From Rhodospirillales bacterium (GTDB lineage: Bacteria; Pseudomonadota; Alphaproteobacteria; Rhodospirillales; JAPHRK01), in NCBI GenBank assembly GCA_026196105.1, contig JAPHRK010000003.1, forward strand, positions 18,466 to 82,465: a stretch of 64,000 nt of DNA. The letters are read 5' to 3'. Positions 38,875 to 48,541 of the stretch are shown one piece after another. The translations under genes and the position numbers were made by a program. Numbering within the stretch: position 1 is the first letter of the stretch; each line of letters starts with the position of its first letter. Below the pieces are notes generated by a model, which was not told the DNA's origin, did not search any database, and saw nothing but the letters and a program-made list of their open reading frames with translations.

Positions 38875-40293
38875 CTAAAAACTATCAGGTGAGGGGGAGA
38901 CGACCTTAACCGTGCGGTTTTGGACTTCCATCACGGCAAGGCCGCGTTCATTAGTGCCGCTATGGGTAAAACGGAAAATACCGTCGCGCCCGGCAAACCC
39001 GCTGGCAGAAGTGAGAACAGAAGTGGAAAAATTTTCTGAGTTTCCTTGCCGTCCTAGAACAGCAGAGAGGGCAACTGAATCGTAGGCCAAAGTAGCTAGA
39101 CGAGAAGGTTGCCGTCCGTATGCTTCTTTGAAATGTGCAATAAAGCGTTGGCGAGCTTCTGGCTGAGGGGCTGCATACCATCCGCCAATCAGGGCTGGTT
39201 CAGTACCAATGCCAGCGACATCCCATTGACCTGTTCCAAGCATTCTAACTTTATTAGGGTCAATGTCATAAAAGGGGAGAAGTGCCGCAATAGATTGGAG
39301 TTGCTTGCCTCCGGCAGCGATTAACAAAGCTTCAAAGGGAAGCTCTCCGATGGTCTGTAGGTTTTCGAGGCGCTTTAACGCCCGTTCCGCAACTTCACCT
39401 GGACGGGCTTCTAGTTTTTCACGCTGCGTGAGAAGGTTAGCACGCCGGGTGTCATAATCAGCAAGGGAGCGAATAGTGTTGTTGAAATCTGTGAGATACG
39501 GATCATAAAGAGATACTTGGGTGAGATTACCGCCTGAGTTTTCTACGGCATCTCGCGCTGCTTGCAGAATAGTTCGACCATAAGCATTGTCAGGTCCTAA
39601 GACCGCGAAATTTGTAATCCCCCGACTAGCTGCATAAGAAACAACCCGCTTAACCTCTTCCGAAGGCATGAACCCTAAGAGATAAACATTTTCTGCTAAG
39701 GCGGCTTGGTTGTTTGAGAAAGCTAGCACGTTAACGCCGGCCTGTTGAGCCATGGGTGAAACCGCCTGAACGGAGGAGGACAGCAAAGGGCCAAGGATAA
39801 GAGAAGCCCCTTCTTCTAGAGCTTGGTCAGCCGCCTCAGCAGCCCCTTCCGGTGTGCCTTTAGTGTCATGGATCAACAACTCAAAACCAGGTTTGCCAAA
39901 ATCGAATAAAGCTAACTGTGCAGCGTTTAAAAGATCACGGCCCCAGCGCGCATTGGTGCCGGAAGTGGGGAGTAACAACCCAACTCGAACAATGCCGTCT
40001 TCCAACTGAATCCGTGGCGTTATGGTTCGTCGTGGCTGAACGTCCTCTTGGGGTGGTAAGGCGGCTTGTTGGGGTTGCTGATGGGGAACTCTGGTATAAG
40101 GTGGGCGGGGTTTGATGGGTTTGGTGGTACGCGGTATAGAATTAACTTCGTGATTAAGAAGGCCTAATCCTGGTTGTTCGCAACCAGTCGTTAATAATGA
40201 TCCAGTTAGAATAGCCGCAGCAACGAATGCACCCTGCCAAGAAAACAGTTTGTTTCGTTTATATTTCAATCCCGCATTTATTCCAGATGTCAC
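38875..40293 (-). CDS. Periplasmic-binding-fold lipoprotein, penicillin-binding-protein activator (LpoA-like)
   Basis: This protein of about 472 residues has a lipoprotein signal with lipobox LTTGC, a proline-rich linker, and a type I periplasmic-binding fold (VRVGLLLPTSGTNARWGRDL, FVVSYAASRG-like strands, TLAYDSVALS). In alphaproteobacteria this gene commonly sits beside rsmI-yraN, as the LpoA gene does in E. coli, and LpoA stimulates PBP1A. The start is uncertain: TTG 40308, GTG 40293 and TTG 40269 are all in frame, and the first two lie next to or overlap the divergent rsmI start. Confidence 0.85.
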   Translation of the reverse strand: MTSGINAGLKYKRNKLFSWQGAFVAAAILTGSLLTTGCEQPGLGLLNHEVNSIPRTTKPIKPRPPYTRVPHQQPQQAALPPQEDVQPRRTITPRIQLEDGIVRVGLLLPTSGTNARWGRDLLNAAQLALFDFGKPGFELLIHDTKGTPEGAAEAADQALEEGASLILGPLLSSSVQAVSPMAQQAGVNVLAFSNNQAALAENVYLLGFMPSEEVKRVVSYAASRGITNFAVLGPDNAYGRTILQAARDAVENSGGNLTQVSLYDPYLTDFNNTIRSLADYDTRRANLLTQREKLEARPGEVAERALKRLENLQTIGELPFEALLIAAGGKQLQSIAALLPFYDIDPNKVRMLGTGQWDVAGIGTEPALIGGWYAAPQPEARQRFIAHFKEAYGRQPSRLATLAYDSVALSAVLGRQGNSENFSTSVLTSASGFAGRDGIFRFTHSGTNERGLAVMEVQNRTVKVVSPSPDSF

Positions 40294-40299
40294 GAGTCC

Positions 40300-41229
40300 A
40301 TGCCCCAATCAAAAAACACTAATATCTCAGAAGCCCCAGAGCCTAACGACCCAAAAGCCCATAGTAAAGGGGGGCCTAAAGCGAAACCGTTACAGTCAGG
40401 GCTATATCTGGTGGCGACACCAATTGGCAATGCCCGAGACATGACCTTGAGGGCTTTAGATATTCTTCACGGGGCTGATATCATTGCCTGTGAAGACACA
40501 CGAATAACCGGTAAGCTGACTTCCCTTTACGATATTTCAACGCCGCTTTTGTCCTATCATGAGCATAATGCGGAGAAAGTTCGGCCCAAACTTATTAAAC
40601 AAATGAAGAATGGCGAAATCGTGGCTTTGGTTTCCGATGCAGGAACTCCGTTGATATCCGACCCAGGTTACAAGCTGGTTCAAGATTGTCGAGACCAGGG
40701 ATTGATGGTGACATCAGCACCGGGAGCTTCTTCAGTGCTTACAGGATTGCAGCTCTCAGGCTTACCGACGGACCGCTTTATGTTTGTCGGGTTTTTACCT
40801 GTCAAAAAAGGAGCGCGGTGCCGAGCCTTAAATGAAGTCGCTGGGGTGGATGCCACTTTGGTTTTTTTAGAATCTGCCAAGCGCCTAGCCGCCAGTCTTG
40901 CTGATATGGCTTTGGAACTTGGGCCAAGAGAAGCGGCGGTGACCCGAGAGCTTACCAAGTTATATGAAGAAGTCCGTACAGGAAGTTTAGAAGAACTCGC
41001 CGCTCATTACGAGGAAGCTGGGGCCCCAAAAGGGGAAATTGTTATCGTCGTTTCTTCTCCAACTGAAGAGGAATCTACTGAAGAAGATATCGACACGATG
41101 ATTATTGAGGCACTTTCCATGGGGAGTGTTAAAGATGCTGCCTCCATGGTGGCTGTTGCAACGGGTATTCCTAAACGGGTGGCTTATCAGCGGACCTTAG
41201 AACTGGCGAAATCACGAGAAGATGACTGA
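40300..41229 (+). CDS. rsmI: 16S rRNA (cytidine1402-2'-O)-methyltransferase RsmI
   Basis: The 309-residue tetrapyrrole-methylase-fold enzyme carries LYLVATPIGNARDMTLRALD, ACEDTRITGKL, SYHEHNA, LVSDAGTPLISDPGYKLV and TAPGASSV-like motifs of RsmI. It 2'-O-methylates C1402 in the ribosomal P site. The first 30 residues are a poorly conserved polar extension. It overlaps yraN by 8 bases and starts 8 bases inside the longest version of the divergent lipoprotein gene, so both promoters must be very compact. Confidence 0.95.
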   Translation: MPQSKNTNISEAPEPNDPKAHSKGGPKAKPLQSGLYLVATPIGNARDMTLRALDILHGADIIACEDTRITGKLTSLYDISTPLLSYHEHNAEKVRPKLIKQMKNGEIVALVSDAGTPLISDPGYKLVQDCRDQGLMVTSAPGASSVLTGLQLSGLPTDRFMFVGFLPVKKGARCRALNEVAGVDATLVFLESAKRLAASLADMALELGPREAAVTRELTKLYEEVRTGSLEELAAHYEEAGAPKGEIVIVVSSPTEEESTEEDIDTMIIEALSMGSVKDAASMVAVATGIPKRVAYQRTLELAKSREDD

Positions 41230-41587
41230 GAAGCGGCGGCAAGCTTATCGACGAGGACGCCTTGCAGAAAGCCTGTGTGTTTGGATGTTGAAGCTGAAAG
41301 GCTACCGTATTCTTGTCCATGGGTATAAAGAGAAAACGGGTGAAATAGATATTATTGCCAACCGCGGAAAGCTCTTGGCTTTTATTGAAGTCAAAGCCCG
41401 GCAAAATTACCAGGATGCCGCCGAAGCTATTTCCATTACTCAACAAAAGCGTATCATCCGTTCAGCCCAAGCTTTTGTCATGAAGAATCCTTCCTTTGTT
41501 GATCATGATCTCCGATTTGACGCCATGTTGGTTTTACCCTGGCGGCTCCCCCATCATATTAAAGATGCTTGGCGACCAGATTTTTAG
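41222..41587 (+). CDS. yraN: YraN/UPF0102 family protein
   Basis: The 121-residue protein has the UPF0102 nuclease-like fold with AESLCVWMLKLKGYRIL, the acidic GEIDIIANRG and FIEVKARQ motifs that resemble an endonuclease active site, and a basic RQAYRRGRLAE start. Function is unproven although Holliday-junction resolvase similarity is often noted. It overlaps rsmI and is part of the rsmI-yraN-BON run. Confidence 0.93.
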   Translation: MTEKRRQAYRRGRLAESLCVWMLKLKGYRILVHGYKEKTGEIDIIANRGKLLAFIEVKARQNYQDAAEAISITQQKRIIRSAQAFVMKNPSFVDHDLRFDAMLVLPWRLPHHIKDAWRPDF

Positions 41588-41659
41588 AATAGCTTTAGGT
41601 TTTATCAACGGTCGTGGATTAAGCTTTATTCTAAGTTGATCTTATTCTGGAGAATGTCA

Positions 41660-42280
41660 GTGAAATCTGTGAGCTTTATCGTATCAATTCTTGCCGTTGT
41701 TTCTTTGCTCCATGGCTGTACTGCCGTTGGCGCTGCAGTTGGGGCTGGAGCCACCGTAGGTGTTGCGGCTGCCTCTGAACGAGGGGTTCAAGTCGCAACG
41801 AGTGATGTCACAATTCACGCTAAAATTCAGGAAAAATATTTTTCAACAAATGTTGACCTTTCAACAGCTGTTAACATTGTTGTTTATGAAGGTCGAGTTC
41901 TGTTGACGGGGTCCGTTGATACGGAACAAATGCGTGCAACTGCTGTTAAACTGACTTGGCAAGTTGATGGAGTTGAAGAAGTTTTCAACGAACTAAGTGT
42001 TGCATCAGGCGGGGGAATCATGAACTTCACCCATGACACCTGGATCACCACCAAGCTCAAAGCCGCGATTACTTTTGATGATACAATCTACGCCATTAAC
42101 TATAGCGTAGAGACCAGCAATCAGGTGGTTTACGTTATGGGAATTGCTCAAAGCCAAAATGAAATTGATCGGGTTATTGCACATGCCCGTTCCATTGACT
42201 ACGTGAAGAAGGTGATCAGTCACGCACGAATTAAAGCTCCAGACTCCAAGCCGGACGCTAAGACAACGACAAAAACCTAA
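41660..42280 (+). CDS. BON-domain lipoprotein (YraP/DolP-like)
   Basis: The protein of about 206 residues has a lipoprotein signal ending LLHGC, a glycine/alanine-rich linker and two BON domains: about residues 50-115 (TSDVTIHAKIQEKYF, NIVVYEGRVLLTGSV) and 120-195 (DTWITTKLKAAITF, VVYVMGIAQSQNEI). BON proteins bind phospholipid surfaces; DolP helps outer-membrane integrity. GTG 41660 is chosen because GGAG is 7 bases upstream, whereas the ATG at 41654 is too close to it. Confidence 0.88.
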   Translation: MKSVSFIVSILAVVSLLHGCTAVGAAVGAGATVGVAAASERGVQVATSDVTIHAKIQEKYFSTNVDLSTAVNIVVYEGRVLLTGSVDTEQMRATAVKLTWQVDGVEEVFNELSVASGGGIMNFTHDTWITTKLKAAITFDDTIYAINYSVETSNQVVYVMGIAQSQNEIDRVIAHARSIDYVKKVISHARIKAPDSKPDAKTTTKT

Positions 42281-42290
42281 GGAATAAGCT

Positions 42291-43160
42291 TTGCCATTGA
42301 ACCAAACAGGCCGTTTTGATTTAGCAGAAAAAGTCGCTCATCTGGCAAATTTACCTGATGATGATTTTAACTTGGCTGAAACGGCTGTCTTGCTCTCAGC
42401 AAACTATTATGGCGAAGACCGTTTCCAGATTCACAGAGACCACTTGGCAGAACTCACGGCTAGCCTGAACGAAGAAGCTGAACGAGCTCTTGCAGGCGCA
42501 GGGTTAGATGAACTCCCAATAGAGCTTCAAGTTTCGTCTTTGCAAAACATCTTTGGAAGCCAGTTTAATTATCAAGGGGATATTGAAGATTATGATTCCC
42601 CCTTAAATGCCTTGATGACCGATGTCATTGACCGTCGTTTAGGCTTGCCCGTGGCGCTGGGAATTTTGTTTATTCAAACCTCTCGGAATTTAGGTTGGAA
42701 TATGCAGGGGCTTAACTTCCCAGGGCATTTCTTGGTTCGCCTTGAAACTCACGGGCAGCGTCGCATCCTTGATCCTTTTGCCGGTGGTATGTCGGTAGAG
42801 CCCATTCATATGCGTGCCCTGCTCAAAGGAGTCGAAGGTAATCACGCAGAACTCAAAATGGAATATTTTGATTCATGTAGTAATCGCGATATTCTCCTTC
42901 GTTTACAAAATAATCTAAAAACGCGTTTGTTGCGCGAAAGTGATTATGATCGGGCTTTGGATGTAATTGAAACAAACATGATGTTTTTCCCAAGTAAGAT
43001 TTCACTTTGGTATGAATCAGGCTTATTGAAATCACGCACCGGGCGCCTTCACGGGGCGATTGCTGATTTCCATTATTACCAGGAACATTGCCAAAATGAA
43101 CTTACTCGCCAAAAGGTCAATGTCCTGCTGGCAGAGTTAAACCAACAACTGTTGCAATAA
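42291..43160 (+). CDS. SirB1 family protein (transglutaminase-like plus TPR)
   Basis: The 289-residue protein contains the SirB1/transglutaminase-like core: DVIDRRLGLPVALGILFI, GLNFPGHFLVRLE and RRILDPFAGG. The C-terminal 80 residues are TPR-like helices (LRESDYDRALDVIETNMMFF). The TTG start is preceded by AAGGAAT. The family is widespread, with no agreed function. It stands between the BON lipoprotein and gshB and is probably co-transcribed with them. Confidence 0.87.
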   Translation: MPLNQTGRFDLAEKVAHLANLPDDDFNLAETAVLLSANYYGEDRFQIHRDHLAELTASLNEEAERALAGAGLDELPIELQVSSLQNIFGSQFNYQGDIEDYDSPLNALMTDVIDRRLGLPVALGILFIQTSRNLGWNMQGLNFPGHFLVRLETHGQRRILDPFAGGMSVEPIHMRALLKGVEGNHAELKMEYFDSCSNRDILLRLQNNLKTRLLRESDYDRALDVIETNMMFFPSKISLWYESGLLKSRTGRLHGAIADFHYYQEHCQNELTRQKVNVLLAELNQQLLQ

Positions 43161-43208
43161 CTTCTCCCCGTTTTATATTAAGTGAAATTTTTATTTATTG
43201 GAGTTCTC

Positions 43209-44150
43209 ATGCCTATAACTGTGGCGATTCAGATGGACCCCGTTGATAGCATTGATATCGACGGTGACAGCACTTTTGTACTTGGCCTAGAAGCCCAAAA
43301 GCGGGGCCATAAGCTCTATCATTACCTGCCGCAAGATTTGACCTTTAAAGACGGTGTTCTGACGGCTTTCGCGCGTCCACTAGAGCTACGCAGGGAAAAA
43401 GGTAACCACTTTACTATAGGCGAAGGGACGTGGATTAACCTCAAAACGGATGTTGATGTTATCCTCATGCGCCAAGACCCGCCTTTTGATATGGCCTATA
43501 TTACGGCGACACATTTATTGGAGCATATCGAACCTGATACTTTGGTGGTTAACAATCCAGCCAATGTACGTAATGCGCCGGAAAAATTGTTCGTTACTCA
43601 TTTTGAGGGCTTGATGCCACCAACGATGATTTCAAGCAATGCGGAGTCCATTGAGGCTTTCCGGACTGAGCATAAAGATATCATCCTCAAGCCTTTGTAT
43701 GGTAATGGGGGAGCAGGTGTCTTCCACCTCAAACCCGGTGATGATAACCTGAACTCCCTGCTTGAAATGTTCACCGAACTTTACCGCGAACCCATCATGG
43801 TCCAGGCTTTCCTGCCTGACGTGCGGGCTGGTGACAAACGGATCATCTTAGTTGACGGCAAACCCGCCGGCGCCGTCAATCGCATCCCTAAAGAAGGTGA
43901 AGCACGCTCGAACCTCCACGTAGGAGGCAAAGCCGCTAAAACCGAGCTCACCCCAAGAGAACAAGAAATCTGTGCCGCCATTGGCCCGGCCTTAAAAGAG
44001 CAAGGCCTGATCTTTGTAGGTATCGACGTCATCGGCGACTACCTAACCGAAATCAACGTCACTTCGCCAACAGGCCTGCAAGAAATCAACCGCTTTAATG
44101 GCTCCTGTCTGGAAGCTGAAATTTGGGATGCAATAGAGGGGCGGTTGTAG
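43209..44150 (+). CDS. gshB: Glutathione synthetase GshB
   Basis: This 313-residue ATP-grasp enzyme adds glycine to gamma-glutamylcysteine. Start [12 protein letters not shown] with GGAG five bases upstream fits the family better than an in-frame GTG at 43182. Landmarks are [48 protein letters not shown] and the C-terminal [13 protein letters not shown]. The downstream neighbour in the ancestral order would be comM, now separated by an AT-rich patch. Confidence 0.96.
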   Translation: MPITVAIQMDPVDSIDIDGDSTFVLGLEAQKRGHKLYHYLPQDLTFKDGVLTAFARPLELRREKGNHFTIGEGTWINLKTDVDVILMRQDPPFDMAYITATHLLEHIEPDTLVVNNPANVRNAPEKLFVTHFEGLMPPTMISSNAESIEAFRTEHKDIILKPLYGNGGAGVFHLKPGDDNLNSLLEMFTELYREPIMVQAFLPDVRAGDKRIILVDGKPAGAVNRIPKEGEARSNLHVGGKAAKTELTPREQEICAAIGPALKEQGLIFVGIDVIGDYLTEINVTSPTGLQEINRFNGSCLEAEIWDAIEGRL

Positions 44151-44159
44151 AGCTTAACT

Positions 44160-44780
44160 TTAATTCGTGGGGTGCAGATATTTATTGAAGCCATTTCCAA
44201 TTTCCAAAATATGCTCTGCGTCATTGGCTAGGTAGCAAGTAGCTATAGCTACGATGTAACCGTTTGTATTGGAAAAACTGATTACCTCTATAATTTCGTC
44301 ATCTGCATAATTGGGTTCAATAAACTCTTCAGTCATCCGACGCGAAATTTGGCGTATTCCAGTGTGGACATAATCATGCATAGCTTTCCATGATTGTGTT
44401 TGTATTTTAGTTAAAAGCCCACTGTTATAAACATCAATGTTTTCGATAGATCGTATAAGCTCTGTGAAGGTGGAAGAAGTTTTGGCTTTCTTATACCTTT
44501 TAATATCATTACTGGTTGCGCAGTTGTGTAGCCAAATGCCTTTAACAGTGGCTTCGAACATAGGACGGACCAATGAGAAAGCCGAACCATATAGCTCATT
44601 TTCAATGAGTATAATGATACTTCGGTGATGTTCTGCTGCCATATCAAGACAACTTCCTGCTAGAAGTGATCGTTCATCAGTAGAGATTGAAAGTTCAACT
44701 ATATGCCTATTCAAAAAATCAATCAAATTTTTTGATTTTTGAACTTGTAGCGATAAACTCATGAAGTAACTCAATCTCAT
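44160..44780 (-). CDS. Hypothetical protein in AT-rich patch
   Basis: I do not recognise this 206-residue, mostly helical protein. It has segments such as AGSCLDMAAEHHRSIIILIE, SAFSLVRPMFEATVKGIWLH and a central AMHDYVHTGIRQISRR. The pattern (histidine-rich helix, RPMFEA, HDYVH) recalls uncharacterised accessory proteins of plasmids and islands such as DUF5677-like families, but I cannot confirm it. Base composition is more AT-rich than gshB. An in-frame ATG at 44762 is a possible alternative start. Confidence 0.65.
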   Translation of the reverse strand: MRLSYFMSLSLQVQKSKNLIDFLNRHIVELSISTDERSLLAGSCLDMAAEHHRSIIILIENELYGSAFSLVRPMFEATVKGIWLHNCATSNDIKRYKKAKTSSTFTELIRSIENIDVYNSGLLTKIQTQSWKAMHDYVHTGIRQISRRMTEEFIEPNYADDEIIEVISFSNTNGYIVAIATCYLANDAEHILEIGNGFNKYLHPTN

Positions 44781-44849
44781 TTAAAAAATTTCAGGTGGAA
44801 AGCATGTGGATATAATAACTAGTCTAACTACAATTGTCACGATGCCCCA

Positions 44850-45010
44850 TTGACTCCTCCAACCATTCCGTGTTTTCTTGTTTTGAGAACATTAAAGGAA
44901 CAAAAATGGTTGCCCAAGTTAATACTGTTGCTTTTCAAGGCATCGAAGTTGTAGGGGTTGTGGTGCAGGTGCAGCTCTCTGCTGGGCTGCCTGTCTTCAC
45001 GGTTGTGGGC
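44850..45010 (+). repeat. Copy A of the comM upstream/5' repeat
   Basis: Collinear with 46928-47088, including the non-coding TTGACTCC...CCAACCATTCCGTG segment and the AAGGAACAAA ribosome-binding region. The two copies flank the methyltransferase and LysR genes. Confidence 0.85.
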
Positions 45011-45037
45011 AATAATAATACCCATCATTTTAATTAG
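44906..45037 (+). pseudogene. Truncated second copy of the comM 5' end
   Basis: The first 35 codons (MVAQVNTVAFQGIEVVGVVV onward) match the start of comM at 46984, after which the frame runs into unrelated sequence and stops. The similarity extends 56 bases upstream of the ATG, giving 44850-45010 against 46928-47088 without gaps. By hand count about 31 of 161 bases differ, and in the coding part nearly all differences are at synonymous third positions. It is therefore a fragment of a diverged, formerly functional comM, not a fresh duplication. Confidence 0.85.
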
Positions 45038-45148
45038 AGCATAATGTTTATGTTTGCTTAAACGGCTTTTCCTCATAATGCCCATTACAACGCCTTTTAG
45101 TGTTATCTAGGACAGCCTTTGACTCTAAGCGGAAAAAGAACATAACTC

Positions 45149-45799
45149 TTAGTCCCCCGCTTCTGGTTTTCTTGCAATGATGAAAACGGCCTGCCTTTTC
45201 CCTTTGCCTTTAGGCTGCCAATCATATTCAATTGTAAAGCCTGGTGCCTTTATGGCTTCTCTGAGTTCTTTACTCCCAAATACATTCACTAAAGGGAGGA
45301 ACCCAAGTGACCTACCTAGAGGACCAAACCATTCCAGTAGTTTATAGAATTTGAAGAAATCTTGAATACAGGTTGTGCTCGAAACGAATATACCGCCAGG
45401 TTTTAGTGTCTTGTATACTTTGGATATGACCTGATCTTTGTTTTTCAAGAGGTGTAAAATGCTGAGGCCGAAAATGACATCTATAGATTCTTTCTCAACA
45501 TCTAGGTCCTCCATGTTGGCTTGCTTGAAGTCGACATTTTCTATGCCCTGTTCTTTGGCTTTCTGTCGAGCTATCTCAAGCATTCTCTCCGCGATATCGA
45601 TGGCAAGAATATGTTTAACAGAATGTGCATGGACCAGAGCTGTCGAGCCTGTACCGCAACCAAATTCCAATACCTTCATATCTGGCTTCAGGTATTCATG
45701 AGTTACTTTTAGTTTCTTCTGATAAATATTTTCATCCGGCACAGGGCCTGCTGCATATTTATCGGCAATGCGGCTCCAAAATTTAGCATTTTTATCCAT
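45149..45799 (-). CDS. Class I SAM-dependent methyltransferase
   Basis: The 216-residue protein is of the Methyltransf_11/UbiE-like group. SAM motif I is VLEFGCGTGSTALVHA, followed by AIDIAERMLEIARQKA, and motif for the next strand IDVIFGLSILHLL, then LKPGGIFVSST. The substrate is unknown. It is divergent from a LysR regulator across a 127-base AT-rich gap, the usual regulator/target layout, and both lie between the two comM repeats. Confidence 0.88.
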   Translation of the reverse strand: MDKNAKFWSRIADKYAAGPVPDENIYQKKLKVTHEYLKPDMKVLEFGCGTGSTALVHAHSVKHILAIDIAERMLEIARQKAKEQGIENVDFKQANMEDLDVEKESIDVIFGLSILHLLKNKDQVISKVYKTLKPGGIFVSSTTCIQDFFKFYKLLEWFGPLGRSLGFLPLVNVFGSKELREAIKAPGFTIEYDWQPKGKGKRQAVFIIARKPEAGD

Positions 45800-45926
45800 T
45801 TAAAAAAACTCCAACAAAATAGAATATGAACTCTTTACCAATGAAAATATCAATGCAAAAATGAATTGAATATAGCAAATAATGTTAATAATATATGCAT
45901 ATTTGCACAGTTCTTTGGGGTAGCTT

Positions 45927-46829
45927 ATGAATTGGAAAGCGATCAATTTTGATTGGAACAAAGCTAAAGCGTTTCTTGTGGCAGCAGAAGAAAAATCCTT
46001 CTCAGCAGCTGCAAAATCCTTAAAGGTGACCCAATCTACGCTAGGGCGTCAGGTTGCGGCTCTGGAAGAAGAACTTGGAGTGGTCTTATTCGAACGCGTT
46101 GGTAAAGGAATTGAAATTACACCTTCAGGGTTGGACCTTCTTGAATTTGTTAAAGAAATGGCCTCCTCTGCCAATAAACTTTCCCTAGCAGCCAATGGGA
46201 AATCTATGGAAATTACAGGTTGCGTAGCGATAACCAGTAGTGAGGTCGTTTCAGCTTTTGTCTTACCTAGATTTATTGAAAAATTAAGACAAATACAGCC
46301 GAGAATAACAATTGAGATCATTTCTTCAAATGACACAAAAGATTTAAGAAGAAGAGAGGCCGATATTGCAATCAGAAACCAACCAACCGAGCACCCGGAT
46401 CTGATCTCTAGAAAAATTAAAGAAACGTATGCTTACCTATATGCTACCAAAGAGTTTATTGAAAAGCACGGCTCTTCTATCGAAACAAATACTTTAAATG
46501 GCATAGTTTTTATGGGAATGCCTGATAATTCAAAATGGATACAGGCTCTTAGAAGCATAGGTCTGATGGTTGATGAAAGTAACTTCCCTATCGTTACAGA
46601 AAGTCACCTTGTACACTGGAGTATCATGCAACAAGGGATGGCAATTGGAGCTATGCCTCAAATTGCAGTCCTAGGTGACAAAAATATTCAAAGGGTCTTT
46701 TCTGATTTGCCTGGTATTCCTATTGAAACTTGGGTTGTCTCCCATAGAGAATTAAAGACGAATAAAAGAATAAGATATGTATATGACCAGCTCATCGAGT
46801 ATTTGAATCAACTGCACAAGCATCAATAA
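45927..46829 (+). CDS. LysR-family transcriptional regulator
   Basis: The 300-residue protein has an N-terminal LysR helix-turn-helix (FLVAAEEKSFSAAAKSLKVT, QSTLGRQVAALEEELGVVLF) and a C-terminal co-inducer domain. The effector is unknown. Divergence from the adjacent methyltransferase gene makes that gene the likely target. Codon use is AT-rich relative to gshB and comM, in line with recent acquisition. Confidence 0.92.
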   Translation: MNWKAINFDWNKAKAFLVAAEEKSFSAAAKSLKVTQSTLGRQVAALEEELGVVLFERVGKGIEITPSGLDLLEFVKEMASSANKLSLAANGKSMEITGCVAITSSEVVSAFVLPRFIEKLRQIQPRITIEIISSNDTKDLRRREADIAIRNQPTEHPDLISRKIKETYAYLYATKEFIEKHGSSIETNTLNGIVFMGMPDNSKWIQALRSIGLMVDESNFPIVTESHLVHWSIMQQGMAIGAMPQIAVLGDKNIQRVFSDLPGIPIETWVVSHRELKTNKRIRYVYDQLIEYLNQLHKHQ

Positions 46830-46927
46830 AGGTTGAACTTCTGCGTTTAGCTACAGGCAGAAATAGGAACCGTCTACATACAGGGCGAATGAATGCCTGT
46901 TGTCGAATGTAGAGCGGACTGTAAGAG

Positions 46928-47088
46928 TTGACTCCCCCAACCATTCCGTGCTTTGTTGTTTCAAGAACGTTTGAGGAACAAATATGGTTGCGCAGGTTAA
47001 TACAGTAGCTTTTCAGGGTATTGATGTTGTTGGAGTTGTGGTGCAAGTTCAGCTATCTGCAGGTTTGCCTTGCTTCACCATTGTTGGT
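46928..47088 (+). repeat. Copy B of the comM upstream/5' repeat
   Basis: The intact partner of 44850-45010, leading into the full-length comM gene. Confidence 0.85.
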
Positions 47089-48519
47089 CTTCCTGATAAA
47101 GCTGTAGGGGAGAGCCGGGAGCGGGTTCGAGCGGCGTTGCATGCGCTTGGATTGGCTTTGCCACCTAAACGAATTACGGTTAATCTCTCTCCGGCAGATT
47201 TGCTTAAAGAAGGCAGCCATTTTGATCTCCCCATCGCTATGGGTATATTAACAGCGATGGGAGTGTTGCCTGCCGAAGAGATGGCCTCTTATACGGCTTT
47301 GGGTGAGTTGTCCCTTGATGGTACCGTGTCACCTGTGAATGGCGTGCTCCCCAGTGCGGTTCATGCCAATGCTTGTGATCGAGGGCTTATTTGCCCTGCT
47401 CCACAAGGCGGGGAAGCGGCCTGGGCGGGAGGGCGTGATATTCTGGCCCCAACAACTCTTTTGGCTTTGATCAATCACTTCAAGGGAAGTCAAATTCTTT
47501 CCTCACCAGAACCAAGCCCAATCAGTGATGACCTGGATACGGCTCCTGACCTCAGAGATATTAAAGGCCAGGAAAGTGTGAAACGGGGTTTGGAAATTGC
47601 CGCCGCTGGGGGGCATAACATGTTGATGTGTGGGCCACCAGGGGCAGGTAAATCCATGCTGGCGCAAAGATTGCCTGGTATCTTACCGCCGTTAGATGCT
47701 GAGGAAGCCCTTGAGGTCAGTATGATCCAATCGGTGGCGGGGGAACTCAATGACGGGCGTTTGAAACGCCGTCGTCCTTTCAGAGACCCGCATCATTCTT
47801 GTTCTATGGCTTCTCTTGTTGGTGGAGGTCTCAAGGCTCGTCCTGGTGAAGTTTCTCTGGCTCATCGTGGGGTTTTGTTCCTGGATGAACTCCCCGAGTT
47901 TAACCGTAATTCCTTGGAAGCCCTTCGCCAACCCTTAGAAAGTGGCGCTGTTGTTGTAGCTCGGGCCAATGCCCATGTCACTTATCCGGCGCGGGTTCAA
48001 CTGGTTGCCGCTATGAACCCTTGTCGCTGTGGTTTCCTTGAAGACCCGGCTCAGGCCTGTTCCCGAGCGCCTCGTTGCGCTCAGGAGTACCAATCCAAAA
48101 TTTCTGGTCCCTTATTTGATCGCATCGACCTTCATGTTGATGTTCCGGCTGTTCTCGCTGGTGACCTCACCCTTCCTCCCCCCGCTGAGGGCAGTGCTGA
48201 TGTTGCTGCTCGCGTTCTGCAAGCCCGTGAAATTCAGATGGCAAGGTTTAGAAAAGAAGGGGCCGATGAAGGTTTGCGAACCAATTCAGAGGCAGACGGT
48301 GAACTGCTCACCAAAATTGCCACCCCCGATGATGCCGGACAAGCTCTCCTTACCCAAGCTACAGACAAACTTCGTTTGACAGCGCGGGGATATCATCGGG
48401 TGCTGCGGCTGGCGCGGACGTTGGCTGATTTGGAAGGAAGTAGTGGTGTGCATCGCTTCCATATAGCCGAAGCATTATCTTATCGCCGAGTGGCTCCAAC
48501 CATGAGAGCGGTTGCTTAA
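46984..48519 (+). CDS. comM: ComM/YifB family Mg-chelatase-like AAA ATPase
   Basis: The 511-residue protein is ComM, the hexameric branch-migration helicase that promotes integration of DNA taken up by transformation. It has an N-terminal Lon-protease-like fold domain, GPPGAGKSMLAQRL (Walker A, about residue 215), FRDPHHSCSMASLVGGG, VLFLDELPEF (Walker B) and a cysteine-containing insert MNPCRCGFLEDPAQAC. It seems intact. The same gene is a known island insertion site in Acinetobacter, and here a second, broken comM start lies 2 kb upstream. Confidence 0.95.
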   Translation: MVAQVNTVAFQGIDVVGVVVQVQLSAGLPCFTIVGLPDKAVGESRERVRAALHALGLALPPKRITVNLSPADLLKEGSHFDLPIAMGILTAMGVLPAEEMASYTALGELSLDGTVSPVNGVLPSAVHANACDRGLICPAPQGGEAAWAGGRDILAPTTLLALINHFKGSQILSSPEPSPISDDLDTAPDLRDIKGQESVKRGLEIAAAGGHNMLMCGPPGAGKSMLAQRLPGILPPLDAEEALEVSMIQSVAGELNDGRLKRRRPFRDPHHSCSMASLVGGGLKARPGEVSLAHRGVLFLDELPEFNRNSLEALRQPLESGAVVVARANAHVTYPARVQLVAAMNPCRCGFLEDPAQACSRAPRCAQEYQSKISGPLFDRIDLHVDVPAVLAGDLTLPPPAEGSADVAARVLQAREIQMARFRKEGADEGLRTNSEADGELLTKIATPDDAGQALLTQATDKLRLTARGYHRVLRLARTLADLEGSSGVHRFHIAEALSYRRVAPTMRAVA

Positions 48520-48541
48520 GTAAAAGAACTTCATGTTGAGT

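Noticed and set aside
44834..45037. ORF of 67 codons read as an intact small gene
   Set aside because: Its in-frame part is the start of comM and the upstream codons are the comM 5' untranslated region; it is a fragment.
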